A DNA stretch of 64,000 nucleotides from Tremella fuciformis. Its lineage: Eukaryota > Basidiomycota > Tremellomycetes > Tremellales > Tremellaceae. The translations under genes and the position numbers were made by a program. The stretch lies in contig CP136491.1 in the NCBI GenBank assembly GCA_032768795.1, positions 930,001 through 994,000 on the forward strand. Direction: 5' to 3'. Below are positions 43,155-54,800 of this stretch, in pieces; the first letter of the stretch is position 1, and the number at the start of each line of letters is the position of its first letter. A model generated the notes under the pieces. That model was not told where the DNA came from. It did no database searches and worked only from the letters and a program-made list of their open reading frames with translations.

Positions 43155-45237
43155 CTAGTGGTGGAACTGCTCGTGAGCCCCTCTCGCATATGGACTACAG
43201 CCTGACTAACCAAACGCAGGTCAGTGTGGCTGTACACTAATCCGGCCTCGTCGGCAGCTTCGATGCAGGCCGCGTCCATCACACTTCCGCTCGGCGCTGC
43301 GATGTATCCAACTCCGCTGCGCTTGGCACGGTGGACGTTGTCGGGGAAGGGGAAGAACGCGTCGCTTGAGCAGGCGACTTTGCTGAGTTGGGCCATGTGC
43401 TCCTTCTTTTCCGTGGCTGTCAATGGCTCGGGAACCGAGTCGAACAGAGATTCCCACTGGACCCGCTCGGATCCCTCGCCGACTTGGTCAGTGACGAAGA
43501 GGTCGATAGCGTTGGCCTTGTCCGCCCGCTTGGTGCCCTTCTTAAATGGAAGCGCAAGCACTCGAGGGTGATGCCTCAACCACCAGTTGTCGGCCTTGTC
43601 CCCGGCCAAGCGGGTGCAGTGAATCCGCGATTGTTGGCCAGCGCCGAGACCTATAACGGTACCGTTGAGCGCGTAGCATACCGAGTTGGACTGGGTGTAC
43701 TTGAGGGCGAGTGTCGCGACGATGAGGTCGATGATGGCACTTTGGGGCAACTGGGAGCATTAGGAGAGCCGTATGAGCATGAAACAGAGGAAGAAAGCTC
43801 ACGTCCTTGTTCTTGGTGACGACATTCTTGAACAAACTTGCGTCAATCTTGCAGTCATTGCGGCGTTGCTGCAGAGACACGCCATAGACCTGTCGCGTCT
43901 CGACCGCCGGAGGCTCGTAGCTGGCATCCATCTGCAGTACGCAGTACTTTCCACCCTTCTTCTTCTTGAGGATCTCCAAAGCGGCCTCCTCGAATCCGGG
44001 AGCGATGACACCGTCTGAGACCTCCCTTGAGATGATCTTGGCGGTGTCCACATCGACTTTGTGGCTGAGTGCGATGAAGTCTCCGAAGCTGGACATGCGA
44101 TCAGCACCGCGGGCCCGAGCGTATGCGCAAGCGAGAGGGGAAAGATTAGGCATGTCATCGACGCCGAACACTTTCGCCGACGTCGCGTCCAAAGGCAGAC
44201 CGACCGCAGCACCGGCAGGCGAGACGTGCTTGAAAGACGCTGCCGCAGGGAGGTCGAGAGCAGAAGCCAGCTCTTTGACTAGAGCCCACGAGTTGAGGGC
44301 ATCAAGGAGGTTGATGTATCCGGGGGAGCCGGAGAGAGCTGCAGTCAGTGCGAGTCCTGTATTACGCGCAAACCGCATGGATCCGCGTATCCGCGAATGG
44401 CGAAAAAGGTAGCATGGCAGAGGACCCGACGTAAAGGTTGTAGGAAATAGTGGCGACTCACTGGTGATGGGCATCTCGCCCTGTTCAACGAAGGCCTGTG
44501 CAGGCTTCTGGTGAGGGTTCGCGCCGTACCTGAGACCCATCCTCTGGTATGCCACACCCGCACCAGCCTTCATGTCCTCGGCGCTGTCGGTGCTGGCATA
44601 CATCTTGCGGAAGTAATCGCTTATGGCCTCGTCATACGCTTTGGTGCTCTCGAACGCCTTGAGGGCAAGACCGCGGCGGGTTTCGGGCGAGACCTCCTTC
44701 TTCTCCTTCCACTCGGCCAGCACAACATCGTAGTCGCTGGGTGAAGAGATGATGGACACGCGGGCGTGGTTTTTGGCAGCAGCACGCAGAAGTGTCACGC
44801 CGCCAATGTCAATCTCCTCGATTGCGCCGGCAAGCGTGCAGTCCGGCTTGCTAGTCTGAAGTACGAAGGGGTAGAGATTGCACACCACAAGCGTGATGGG
44901 CGCAATGGAGTTGTCGAGCAAGTCTTTGAGGTCGGAGGGGATGTCGCGGGAGAGGATTCCGCCGTGTACGGCCGGGTGGAGCGTCTTGACGCGTCCACCA
45001 AGCATCTCGGGCGCCTTTGTGATGGAAGACACGTCCCTGACCATGAGCCTTCTGGTGCAGTGACTTTACCATCATCAAGGTCGATACCCACTCGATGTCC
45101 ATCCCTGCTTCGCGGATCATCTTTGCGGTACCGCCGCTACCGAGCAGGCGGAAGCCGAGCTCCTTCAAGCCCTTGGCGAAAGGCAAGAGCCCGGTCTTGT
45201 CGTACACCGACAGCAAGGCGATTGGTGCGTTGGACAT
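43155..45237 (-). CDS. ADE17: Bifunctional AICAR transformylase / IMP cyclohydrolase
   Basis: Catalyses the last two steps of purine synthesis. Start ATG 45237 ([20 protein letters not shown]). Exon 1 ends at 45092, intron 45091-45037, and exon 2 resumes with [20 protein letters not shown] and [12 protein letters not shown], the IMP cyclohydrolase domain. The transformylase domain shows [30 protein letters not shown], the catalytic [33 protein letters not shown] and [22 protein letters not shown] final 12-base exon (FHH stop) is reached through a gttagt intron, giving the conserved DLRLFHH C-terminus. Three or four introns in all. Domain order and length (about 600 aa) are normal. Confidence 0.94.
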
Positions 45238-45701
45238 CGCGTCGTGATATCTCTCTGTCGCGGATGAGTTTGTAGAGAGACACAGCGAACGGTTGAAATT
45301 TGGACTTTCAGGCCGAGGTTCGGAGTCAGCCACGTGGCTGTCCGATTCACCTCACCCAGGCTCATCAGCCCCTTGCCTGAGCGACCACTTATTCTCATCT
45401 GCAACAACGACCGCGAATCCATGACAACGGGAGCCGCCAGTGCTCAGTCGGAGCTAACAGAGACTGATGGAGCTTGATCGGGGATGCGGTCTCCCGTGCG
45501 GGGAAGACGGGTTGACGGTCACAGCCCCGTCTCTATTTGGCTCTAAGCTGTCCTTTGACGATGGTTCGATGCTGTACACCCCCTAAGTGGTCCTTCGCCG
45601 CGTCTGACACAACAAAGCATATGAAATCGCAATCTGAGGCTTCCACCTGGTCTCAAGGCCTCTTGACGGAATCGATAATACTGTGGCAATTCTACGACGA
45701 T
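45238..45701. other. Divergent intergenic, purH side and secreted-protein gene 1
   Basis: No gene supported. It contains the promoters of the purine gene (minus) and of the first secreted-protein paralogue (plus). Confidence 0.4.
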
Positions 45702-46514
45702 ATGTTCAAGCTCGCCGCTCTTGCAACTCTCGTCTTGCCTATTCTGGCTACGCCAGAGAAGCGCAGCTCGGCCATGTCCTGCGTCCAATTCCAGTACGAG
45801 AGTGAGAGCAGAGTCTCCGATTGCTTTGCAGCACAGTTGACCTCAGACCCCTTCGACACGCAAAACGCTAATGGCTGGGTGGATCTTTGGACCAATCAGA
45901 CCGACGGAACGACTTATGAGGCTGCCCAAATGGCGATAAATGTCAATGGGGATCTGGCAGCGTGCATCGAATGTGGCACGCCAGGAAGATTTGCCTTCCA
46001 GGTGTGCGAAGGGCCGGGTATTAAGGGCTTCGAATCGGAGTGAGTGTAGCCTGATGGCTTTCAGAGATGAGTGGCTCAACGTTCAGAGAGAACTCTGTGC
46101 GATTCTCATACGGACACATCTTACACCGAGATGATTCCGGCACCATTCAGTGTCTACAAGCCGCGAGCACGACTCTGGAAAACTCGACCCTGGGGCTGGG
46201 CGACTGCTCATTCGATTTTGATGGGGCGGGCACTTCAAGGCAGTATTTCCAGTAAGCCATCCCTCCCTGCAAGGACGTCGCTCAGTGTAGCTTGGCCATG
46301 GCGAGTGGACCGGATGCGCCCCTCGCACCGCCCCAAGCGAGAATGGAGCAGACCGGTGGCGTGTGAGTATCGCTCGTGGAGGCGAAGTGGGGTGATGCTG
46401 ATTCAAAGGACAATCGGACCCTTGCTTGGTGGGGATGGTCTCGTCAGGCTCACTGGTTCTACACCTGGGTTCACCTACTTTGCCTTCAAGCCGGCTGCGC
46501 CTCAGACGCAGTAG
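45702..46514 (+). CDS. Small secreted protein, tandem paralogue 1
   Basis: ATG 45702. The signal peptide MFKLAALATLVLPILATPEK is followed by a KR site (EKRSSAMSCVQF), a probable Kex2 cut. The mature core has CVQFQYES, a DLAACIECG motif and FAFQVCEGPG. After an intron it has YGHILHRDD, IQCLQAASTT, LGDCSFDFDGAGTSRQYFQ. A last exon gives TIGPLLGGDGLVRLTGSTPG and FTYFAFKPAAPQTQ. Introns fall at the same places as in the two neighbours. It is the most diverged copy. About 200 aa, no membrane anchor or known domain. Secretion is inferred from the signal peptide. Confidence 0.72.
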
Positions 46515-46931
46515 TCCGAATAATGACCGTGCCCGTACTAGGACATTGCGGCTTAGATGTCGCCCTCATACGTCACCCTATGATGGTATACACTCGTCAG
46601 ATGTTGGACGGAGTCTGCGCCAAATCCTGCGAAGCGAACGGCCACGGTTATACTGACGTTCTCATACCCGTGACCTACATACAACCGCATGGGTCATGTG
46701 TGGCATGGAAGAATAGTTGACCTCGGTACAGAGCGGGGTCACTTGGAAGAGTCGTGGCCGCCTTTGCGCCCTCCAGTCGCTGAAGGCAGTCGCTGACCGT
46801 CGCACACAGGGATGCCAAGAGCTTTCAGGCTGCTACGAAGGTATATAGGCCTAAGCTGACGTTGTTTGCATGTCAGTTCGCCTGTTAGCTCATTTCGACT
46901 GTCAAGCACAACGACACAACATACATTCGGT
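46515..46931. other. Intergenic, secreted-protein gene 2 promoter
   Basis: No gene supported apart from the TATA element listed separately at 46842. Confidence 0.4.
46842..46847 (+). promoter_or_regulatory. TATA box of secreted-protein gene 2
   Basis: TATATA lies 90 bases before the ATG at 46932, the same position as the TATAAA before the third paralogue. Confidence 0.5.
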
Positions 46932-47743
46932 ATGCTCTACCAACCGCTCCTCACGCTGGGACTCCTAGCGGCCTTCGCCCTTGCTCTCCCTGCCCATCTG
47001 ACCAAGCGCAAGTCGCGCCTCGACTGCGTGCAGTTCATGTACGGCGGTGCGTCATGCCCAGCTCCCGCAGCTTTTGCTCATATTGCAGGTCCTTTCACCT
47101 CGTTCGGTACGAACGGGTGGATCCAGATTTACTCGAACTTCACCCAATACGATGAAGACTCGGATTCCATTACATTCAATGAGACTCGTCTTGGTATCAA
47201 CACGAACGGCGAGCTTTCCGACTGTGGCGCCTGTCAGTCGACCCAGCAATTCGCGTTCGAGGTGTGTCAAGGGCCCGACCGAAATGGCTACGATGGCCTG
47301 TGAGGACCGTTCTCTGTCCGGTTCACCTTTCCTGTTCACTTCCTTTCCAGGTCTGCTCATGGCGCTGAGACTCAGAGAGAATTCGCCGACTGAGTTCTAT
47401 GGTCACATTCTGTTCAGCTACGACCAGACAGATTTCCAGTGCCTCGAGGCTGAACGTAATCCGGTCAATGGCTCTGCCATCAGGGTGGCCACCTGCTTGT
47501 ACGACTATCACAATGCCGGATCCTCCAATCAATACTTTCAGTCCGTCCACAGCCACAGGCAGACACGGGCGCTGATGTGTCAGAATGTCAGTCTCCGATG
47601 ACGGTGTATATGAAGCCCGTCTTCAGCCGGACGATGATGACACGTATGGTGTCAGCGTGGCGGACGACGGGACAGTGCTGGTGTATGGCGAGCCAGATGA
47701 TGGTCCCTGGACCTTCCTCGGTTTCAAGGCGCCTGCCTACTGA
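46932..47743 (+). CDS. Small secreted protein, tandem paralogue 2
   Basis: ATG 46932; signal peptide MLYQPLLTLGLLAAFALALP, then HLTKRKSRLDCVQF with a KR site. Intron 1 (47047-47088, 42 bases) has no stop and keeps frame if retained, adding 14 residues between YGG and PFTSFG; removal matches paralogue 3. The body has NGWIQIYSNFTQY, TRLGINTNGELSDCGACQST and QQFAFEVCQGPDRNGYDGL. After an intron ending gctgag it has ENSPTEFYGHILFSYDQTDF, QCLEAERNPVNGSAIRVATC and YDYHNAGSSNQYFQ. The last exon is MSVSDDGVYEARLQPDDDDT to GPWTFLGFKAPAY. Six conserved cysteines suggest disulphides. Function unknown. Confidence 0.78.
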
Positions 47744-48276
47744 GAGCAGACGAGACAGGCAATGTAGTACGATCATTGCAATTGAGAGCTTGAGGACATT
47801 ACTTTCTTGTCACTACATACTCTGTACATGAGCTCGTGGCAGGGCAGATGTGACATGGTGACGCTCGCCACGATCAGAGCATCCGGGCTTGGCATTCCTT
47901 TTGTTACGTCACTTTGACTCCTTCGCCGACACCGCCTCTACTAGCGTCCAACCCTCCATCGATTGCCTCTCGGTCATCGACACTGGAGCACCTGCACTAG
48001 CATCGTGAAGCATGCCGAGGCGCACCTTTCGAGCGGAGCGGTGTCGCTGCTCGGGCCGGTGGGACCATGTGGGCAGCCTGCCTCCATCTGCTTCGACCTT
48101 TGCCTTTGCGGTCGGGAGCCACGTCTGCTGCTGATGCCCGCTGATCCGCACCTCCGCCGCACATCGAGTTCCGCCCACGCCGTTCAGAAAGATATAAAGC
48201 TGGCTTCCCCCGTCGACTGACAGACTCACAGACAACACTTTGCATTGTGACCCAGGCCCCTGTTCCTCATCTTGTC
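47744..48276. other. Intergenic, secreted-protein gene 3 promoter
   Basis: No gene supported apart from the TATA element at 48193. Confidence 0.4.
48193..48198 (+). promoter_or_regulatory. TATA box of secreted-protein gene 3
   Basis: TATAAA 84 bases before the ATG at 48277, matching the layout of paralogue 2. Confidence 0.5.
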
Positions 48277-49058
48277 ATGCTCGCCAACCTTCTGATCACC
48301 CTAGGCTCCTCGGCTCTGGCTCTTGCAGCTCCTACAGCATCATCCCAGATGGCCAAGCGAGACTCGCAGCTAAGCTGCGTGCAGTTCATGTACGGCGGTG
48401 AGTCTTCCCCACCTTTGACGGTCAGGACTAAGAACAGGCCCATTCACTTCGTTCGGCGCCAACGGCTACGTCCACATCTACGCCAACGTTACGCAGTTTC
48501 ACTCGGATAGCCAGACGACCACCTTCGACGAGACCCGTCTCGGCATCAACGCCAACGGAGAGCTGGCAGATTGCGGAGATTGCAGATCGACACAGCAGTT
48601 CGGGTTTGAGGTGTGCCAAGGACCAGACAGGAAGGGGTACAATGGGCTGTGGGTGGACTGTAGGGAACCGAGGCGGAGCTGAGAAAAAGCGAGAACTCGC
48701 CAGAATTCTTCTACGGTCATATTCTTTTCACCAACGATCAAGCGAGCATCCAGTGTCTCCAGGCGGAACGCACCCCCGTCAATGGGTCCTTGATCAAGAC
48801 TGCGACGTGCGAGTACGATTACGACTCTGCCGGAGCGTCCGACCAATACTTCCAGTGAGCTTCACTCGCTTTGAGATGATAATGAGCGAGTGCTTACCTG
48901 CTAGGATGAGCGTTTCCGATGATGGAGTCTACTACGCGAGGTTGCAGCCGGACAGCGTCGGCACGTATGGAGTCTTGGTCGGGGACGACGGCGAAGTGAC
49001 TCTTTACGACGGGCCAGCTACTGGCCCTTTCTCCTACCTTGGCTTCAAGATTGACTGA
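48277..49058 (+). CDS. Small secreted protein, tandem paralogue 3
   Basis: ATG 48277; signal peptide MLANLLITLGSSALALAAPT, then QMAKRDSQLSCVQFMYGG with a KR site. An intron follows YGG, then PFTSFGANGYVHIYANVTQF, TRLGINANGELADCGDCRST and QQFGFEVCQGPDRKGYNGL. A short intron (gtgggt to gctgag) is followed by ENSPEFFYGHILFTNDQASI, QCLQAERTPVNGSLIKTATC and YDYDSAGASDQYFQ. The last exon gives MSVSDDGVYYARLQPDSVGT and GPFSYLGFKID. Very close to paralogue 2. Intron positions are conserved in all three genes, so the family grew by local duplication of genomic DNA. Confidence 0.78.
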
Positions 49059-49272
49059 GGAGATGTGGTAAAATGACGCAGCTGCGGCTCTGCTTTAATC
49101 ATCAGCATAGTCAAGCCTGACGGAGGATCCGCTATATGAACATCGATATTGCATGCGAATGATTCTGAGATGTCCCTTATGAGTAATCGATGAGATTCGG
49201 ACAATGCGATGTAAATGATCTGGCCATGCAAGTTCCGGTCCCAATGAGGGAACGACCGGGAAAGCTCTGCGC

Positions 49273-51572
49273 CTAATGCGGTGGACCCCAATTAGGCGGC
49301 TGTTGTTGAGGAGGCATTGGGATAAGATGTTGTGACGGGGCTTGCTGGAACACCTGAACGGGGCTGACTGTCGCATGCTGAGGTGCGTGGTATACGGGGC
49401 CGCCTTGCTCCGTTGACATGCCCGGAGGGAATGCTTGAAGTTGAGGGTGGGGAGATTGCGTAAGACCCATACTCGCCTCTGGCATGGTCCCATTTGCCCT
49501 CATGTGTGCAGCCCATTGCTGCGCCACCCTGAGAGGGACGGGTCTGCCAGAGACCATGACCATCGGCTCGCTGGACAGTTGATCGATGTGAACTGGAGCT
49601 CGAGGATCGGGGAAGACCTGATGTTGCGCTGGCTGAGTCCGCTCTGGAGCCGCGATGGAGGCGGCCCGACCTCCGTTCATGTCTCCTTGTACGTTGGGCA
49701 TGTTCGATGTTGGAGGCGGAACGGTCTGGGCGCGCAAAGTTGGTGAGAGGATTGCAGCAAACTGAACGTTTTGCCCTAAACTGGGGCTGGACATCTGTCC
49801 TGCTCCAGCCGGAAGTGCGTTCTGCAGCTGAGGAGACGGTCCTGCGGAAATCGCCAGGGAGGGTGAGCCGTTCTGCTGGCCTTGCTTTGCAGTAGCCTGT
49901 TGCGCTCGGAAGCCGGCCGTCAAACGGTTGATCTCCTAGAACATCAGCGCTCGCACAGCGCAGGACAAGAAAGTGCCAACCTGGCGGATCGTCGAGAGCA
50001 CGTGAGCCTCCATCTCTGCGCGATAGGTCGCCATTTGTTCCTTCACGCTCTCCTTTGCTGCCTCCGCGACCGACTCTTTCCCAGCAGCTTGCTCTACTTT
50101 GACCTTGGCAAGCTCGGCCTCAAGCGCCCTGACTCTATCTCGGAGTTTCTCGACAACGTCGTTGTTCTCGGCCGAAGCAGAGGCTTTGTTGTGCCCATCG
50201 CCTCTTAAAGCTTCTTCCTCTGCTGGGCGATTGACGGCTTCGGCCTTTGGGCCAGGATCCGTCTGCTCTGTACTGGCCTGTTGCTCCACCTCTCTCTGCG
50301 CGCGCAGATCCGGATCGCGCTTCTCGTATAGCTCTTCCCAGCTCACAATTCCGGGTTCCCGCTGGTTGCCCTCGAAGGCGTACAGCTGGGAATAAATATC
50401 CTCGGTGCGCATCTCCACAGCGGACAGGCGCTCGACGACACTCTCGAGCAGCTCTCTCGCTCTCCTTCGCTTTCCTTGTCGCACAGTTTCTTCCGTCTCC
50501 AGTACCGCTCCCTCCATGTCGACGTCCTGATCTGGCTTGGCCCCGGCCATCTGAGGTTTGTCTGGCACGGTGTCATCGAGCGTTGCTGGGTGTGGGAGAG
50601 CTGGCGGGGGTGCAGGAGCGTCGTCTAGAGGAGGAGGCGGAGCGGTCGATTCCGGGGCGACCTGTACACCTACATTCTCCAGTCTGGCGAGCCGGTCTTT
50701 GACCCACTCCAAATCCAGATGGGCAACATCGCCATCTGCTACCCCAGGTTTGGCCAGACTCCTTCTCAGTAGCTCGCTGAATGCTTGCTGCACGTCGACC
50801 ATGCGTTTACGCAAGGTATCTTCTGCCTCGGTCACCCTCTTCTTCGCGTTGATGACCGGGTCAGAGTCTTCCGTAGCCTGGGGGAACGAGACGAGTCGAG
50901 CAAGATGCTGGGCGGCGTTTTCGTGTAGAGTGGAGGAGGCCAGGGCATAACGCATCGCTCTGCAGAGTGAGCTGAACATCCAGAGACTTCCTTCTGAAAG
51001 CAAAGCAGAAGAAGATGAACATACAGGGTGAACGCTTCGAGCGCTTTGGACGCGGACGTGATGCGAGGAGGGGAAGAGGAGACAGTACGCCCGGATCCAC
51101 GTCGGCCAGGCGACCGGCGGTTCGCTCTGACGGTGTGCTCAAGAGATGGGGACCGCGCAAGACGACCGCGCGGGGTGATCTGACCAGGCTCGGGAGAGTC
51201 GAGACCTCTTCGTCTACAACGATTCAGCATCGGCAAGATTGCACATCTCGCAACTCACCGTTCCATCCTTGGATCACCGCTTGGTCGATACGTGTCCGAC
51301 GGCTCTCGAGGATCTCTAAGCCTGACTGGGACGGGAGGGGGTGGGCTATAGGGTTCCGGCGGCTGTTGAATTGTGCCCCGCCTGGAAGGAGGGCTACGGC
51401 TGCGCCTTCCGTATGTTGGTGAAGGAGGCCTTCGGCGAACCCTCCCATCGTGTTCATCCCTCCAGTCGGGTTTCTCAGGCAGACGGTGACTCCATGGCTC
51501 GCGTCGAGGGCGTCTGTCACTTCCTTCTGCCGACTGCTCATGCCATGGCTCCCACGAATGACCGCTGTCCAT
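49273..51572 (-). CDS. Unknown coiled-coil protein with RS/Pro-rich ends
   Basis: Minus strand from ATG 51572. The first exon is Arg/Pro/Ser-rich (RRRPPSPTYGRRSRSPPSRR, YSPPPPVPVRLRDPREPSDT). A second exon near 51200-51000 is also RS-rich (ANRRSPGRRGSGRTVSSSPP) and leads into a helical domain (LCRAMRYALASSTLHENAAQ, HLARLVSFPQATEDSDPVIN). A long charged coiled coil follows (VVEKLRDRVRALEAELAKVK). The last exon is Gln/Pro-rich (MPPQQQPPNWGPPH). An acidic stretch with a KRRRARELLES patch suggests nuclear location. I recognise no family. Exon borders other than the one at about 49930 are approximate. Confidence 0.55.
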
Positions 51573-51786
51573 GGCGGTTGACGGCTAGTGAGATGAGAGA
51601 GATACAAATGAAGCTTGAGACGCGGTCTTCATTTTCGGGGTGGAGGAGTTCAAACAAGATTCACAGTGAGGGGTTTCCACTTGACACAGGGTAGCAAATA
51701 ACCTACCTCCTTGCAACCGCCGTCCTCAGACGACTCAACCATGCATGTAACATCACCATCGGACACAAAGGAAAAAGTTGCACAAA

Positions 51787-51873
51787 ACCCGCACGGGGGG
51801 TCGAACCCCGGACCTTCCCATACGTTGACTAAAAACCGTTCCGTAGAGTTATGCGAATGGTCCTCTGCGGCCT
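51787..51873 (-). pseudogene. Degenerate tRNA-Arg-like sequence at the LINE 3' side
   Basis: On the minus strand the 3' half is well kept: anticodon-stem arm TGGGA, a T arm CGGGG-TTCGACC-CCCCG and acceptor arm TGCGGGT. The 5' half (GGCCGCAGAGGACC, CGCATAACTCTACGG) resembles the intact tRNA-Arg at 59124 but has lost the TCCCA arm and the proper acceptor strand. Not expected to be functional. It may be the tail of the LINE, or the 3' half of a tRNA gene split by the LINE. Confidence 0.6.
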
Positions 51874-51879
51874 TGGGCC

Positions 51880-54800
51880 CTTCAGATAGGCACGCGATGT
51901 GGATCCCACCCCACACCGATGCGCCTATCCTGCGAGGAGACTACGTAACCTAGCCGTGGCTAGATCCGCTATGGGGCTGAGAGGCAGCCCCCCCTATGAT
52001 TGTGGGCAATGACCGGCAGAGGGTCTGCCCCGATCGGGCCTGTGATGACCTACAGATACTGTTACTGTCTTATTGACCAGGAGTTCACGATGATTCCCTG
52101 TCGGACGCCGATTCGTCGCTTGTCGGATCCTCTTGTGCGTTTTCGTTTGCCAATTGGCTGTCAGGCGTGCTGCGCTGTTGACGCAAATTCAACAGTCTTT
52201 CTTGTCGTTTTGTCTTACTCATATGTTCGAGACTCTTCAAGGTTTCTTGCTGCTCCCGACGAAATGCGGACCAGATCCGAGCTGCCGTCTTGCAGCAGAT
52301 GCCTGCCATGGAGCAGTACGCCCACTTGCCATCGTCAAGGTACGTGAAGTTCAGCGGGAGCAGTCCCTGCCAGTACATTGTGATATTATCTGCCCATAGT
52401 GCTCCATCCTGGAACAGTCCCTCGACGAATCGGGTGTGAGCTGGGATGTCTTCGTTTCCGAACTTGTCTTTGACAATGTTTCGTAGTTCCGTGAGCATTT
52501 CCTCCTTTATCTTGGATATGCTTTCGCCTCTGCACTCGACAAAGAGGTGTCTCTCGTCCACTTCTTCAATTCGACATGTACAGAAATGGCACTTTTCCAT
52601 CTCGTCTTCTGCTCGACTTTGCAGTGGGCGCCCAAAATTCCTTTTTGGGGTGGGCAGCTGATGGGAGCGCAGCTGAAGCTGGATCAGCGCGGTATATGCG
52701 TGGATACTCTTTGTGAAGAGTCCAGCATCATGGTACCGCGAGATGTTCCTGTCTGGCGTTCGGACCTTTGGGTCTATGGGGTTGGTAGGAAGTCGGAAGA
52801 TGAGCGGGCGGTGAGTCTGGTCCCACAGCCATTCCAATGTTGGTTTCACAGCCGCATGCGTGCATCCTTCCTGCTTGGTCAATAGGGCATACTGGTCGCA
52901 GTAAGTCCAGAATATTGAGAAAGGGGCGCCTGATGTCGCGGCCGCCTTTGCCAGCTCGTCCGCCTTTCGGTTAAGTTGCGCTTGTATAGTTGTGTCTTCG
53001 GTGTGAGCCTTCACGTGTTTCACCTCCAGTCTCCCTGGGAAGAGTCCTGTGTGATATTCTACCATTTCTTTGAGGAAACGGAGTGCGTGTCTCGCGGCGG
53101 TGCCACTGTACACGTTCTGTGGCTTCCCCCGCAGTATGTCATTCACAAAGTTGACGGTGTTGAGGTGATCTGAGTACACAGTTGTCCTTGCCTCTTCTAG
53201 GGCAAAGTAGTTGCGGAAGTCATTGTCGTGGAACAGGGCCATAGCTATCGCTATCACCTCCGCATCCTGGATGGATGCAAACCGGTCGCGCAATCTCGCC
53301 GAACCGTTGATTGGCCCCACGAACGCAAATCCAACGTTGCGCTGTTCCCCTCTTTCGGCTTGCTGCATGCTCCCGTCGGTGGCCCAGGTGAGATGCGGGT
53401 CCTGTGCTGTTTCTGGCTCCGCAGAGGCTGGTGAGATCTGCAGCTCCGTACCATCGTCGCCGGTGTAGAACTCCGATTTTACTGCATCAACGACCGACCG
53501 CACCGTTTCCATGTGGCGGTGCCCTTCTTTGGTGCTCTCAACTTCCTCCGTCACTGGGACGATAGCTGCTTTCATCAGGTCCAGGTATTCACGAGCAATC
53601 TCCCAGGTCTTGAAGATCCTGCGAGATCTCCACAGCGTGGCCTGTGCAGGTGGCGGCGGTGCGGTTGGCGGGGGTGGTCGTGGGCCTCCCAGAGGAAGCC
53701 AGCATTCCATTCCGTTCCTGTTCGTGCACTGAAGCTCAGCGTGAATGATCTGCATGAGGCTAGGGTATTCGCCTTCGTTGAGCAGTCGGTGTAGCGGGGC
53801 TACTGATGCGGTCGCATTGAGCTTCTCTGGATTCACAAAGCCTAGGCCTCCTGCCATGACGTCGCCAAACAGCACGTCCGTGCTTATCGGGTATGCGATC
53901 TGTTGGTAACGCTGTACGACTCCCGCAATCTTTTTCTTGAGGTCCGTTGCGTCTTTGGGCCTTATAGGGTGCAGGTCAAGGCGCGCCTTGATCTTGCTCA
54001 TTAAGGAAACCTGTATCAGAGTGTTGACCGCAGTTATGGGAAGCGTGCGACCGGGATTGGGGAGGACGAAATTGGAGACGACGTCTTTTATGATGCTGTA
54101 TTGAGTCTCCGGCGAGTTGATGGGGGTGTTTAGGAAGCGTCGTTCGGTATCCGCCACAGCGCGGAGTGTGACGGGGTCTTGTCCTTGTAGGGGAAAGGTG
54201 ATCGTGAATTTTTCCCGATGCTCCGCGCTTTCGGCCTCTGTCGCCCGCTTTTTCAGCTTGGGGGTCATCCCGAAGGTCATCAGGGTGGTCTTATTTGCTT
54301 TGTGCCACTCGGTCTGCATATTGTAAGCCGTCTGGAAGTCCTCCAGTTTAGACACAAGGGTAATGAGGTCCTCCTTGCTTTCCGCGAATGCAATGGTGTC
54401 ATCTGTTGCCGCCAAGAGCCGCAGTCTACGCTCCGATTTGTCCAGCCCTGTGTGGCGGAGATGCGGCCGTCGCCGAGTGGTGATTAGCGCGCCGACATTC
54501 GGGAGCGTCTCATCAATCCACCACTGCATCATTGAAAGTGTGAGCGCGTACTTGAGTACGCTGAAGGGATCGCCCTGCTTCGTAAGGCCAGTAGTTCTTA
54601 TTGGCTCGGAGTCAGTACCTCTACATCTGAGTATAAAGGACACATTTGCAGCCCTTGCTTTTTCAAAGGGTACGAGTGATTTTGGTAGTCCGAAAAACTC
54701 AGCCGCATCCTCGAATCCGTTCATATGCAGTGCGTCGAATGCCGTCTTCTGGTCTCTTTTGAGCCCCAAGCACCACTTGCGTGATGTCCTGCCAATCCGG

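Noticed and set aside
51787..51873. Functional suppressor-type tRNA (one alignment of the loop gives anticodon CTA)
   Set aside because: The 5' acceptor strand and anticodon stem do not pair; it is more likely a degenerate tRNA.
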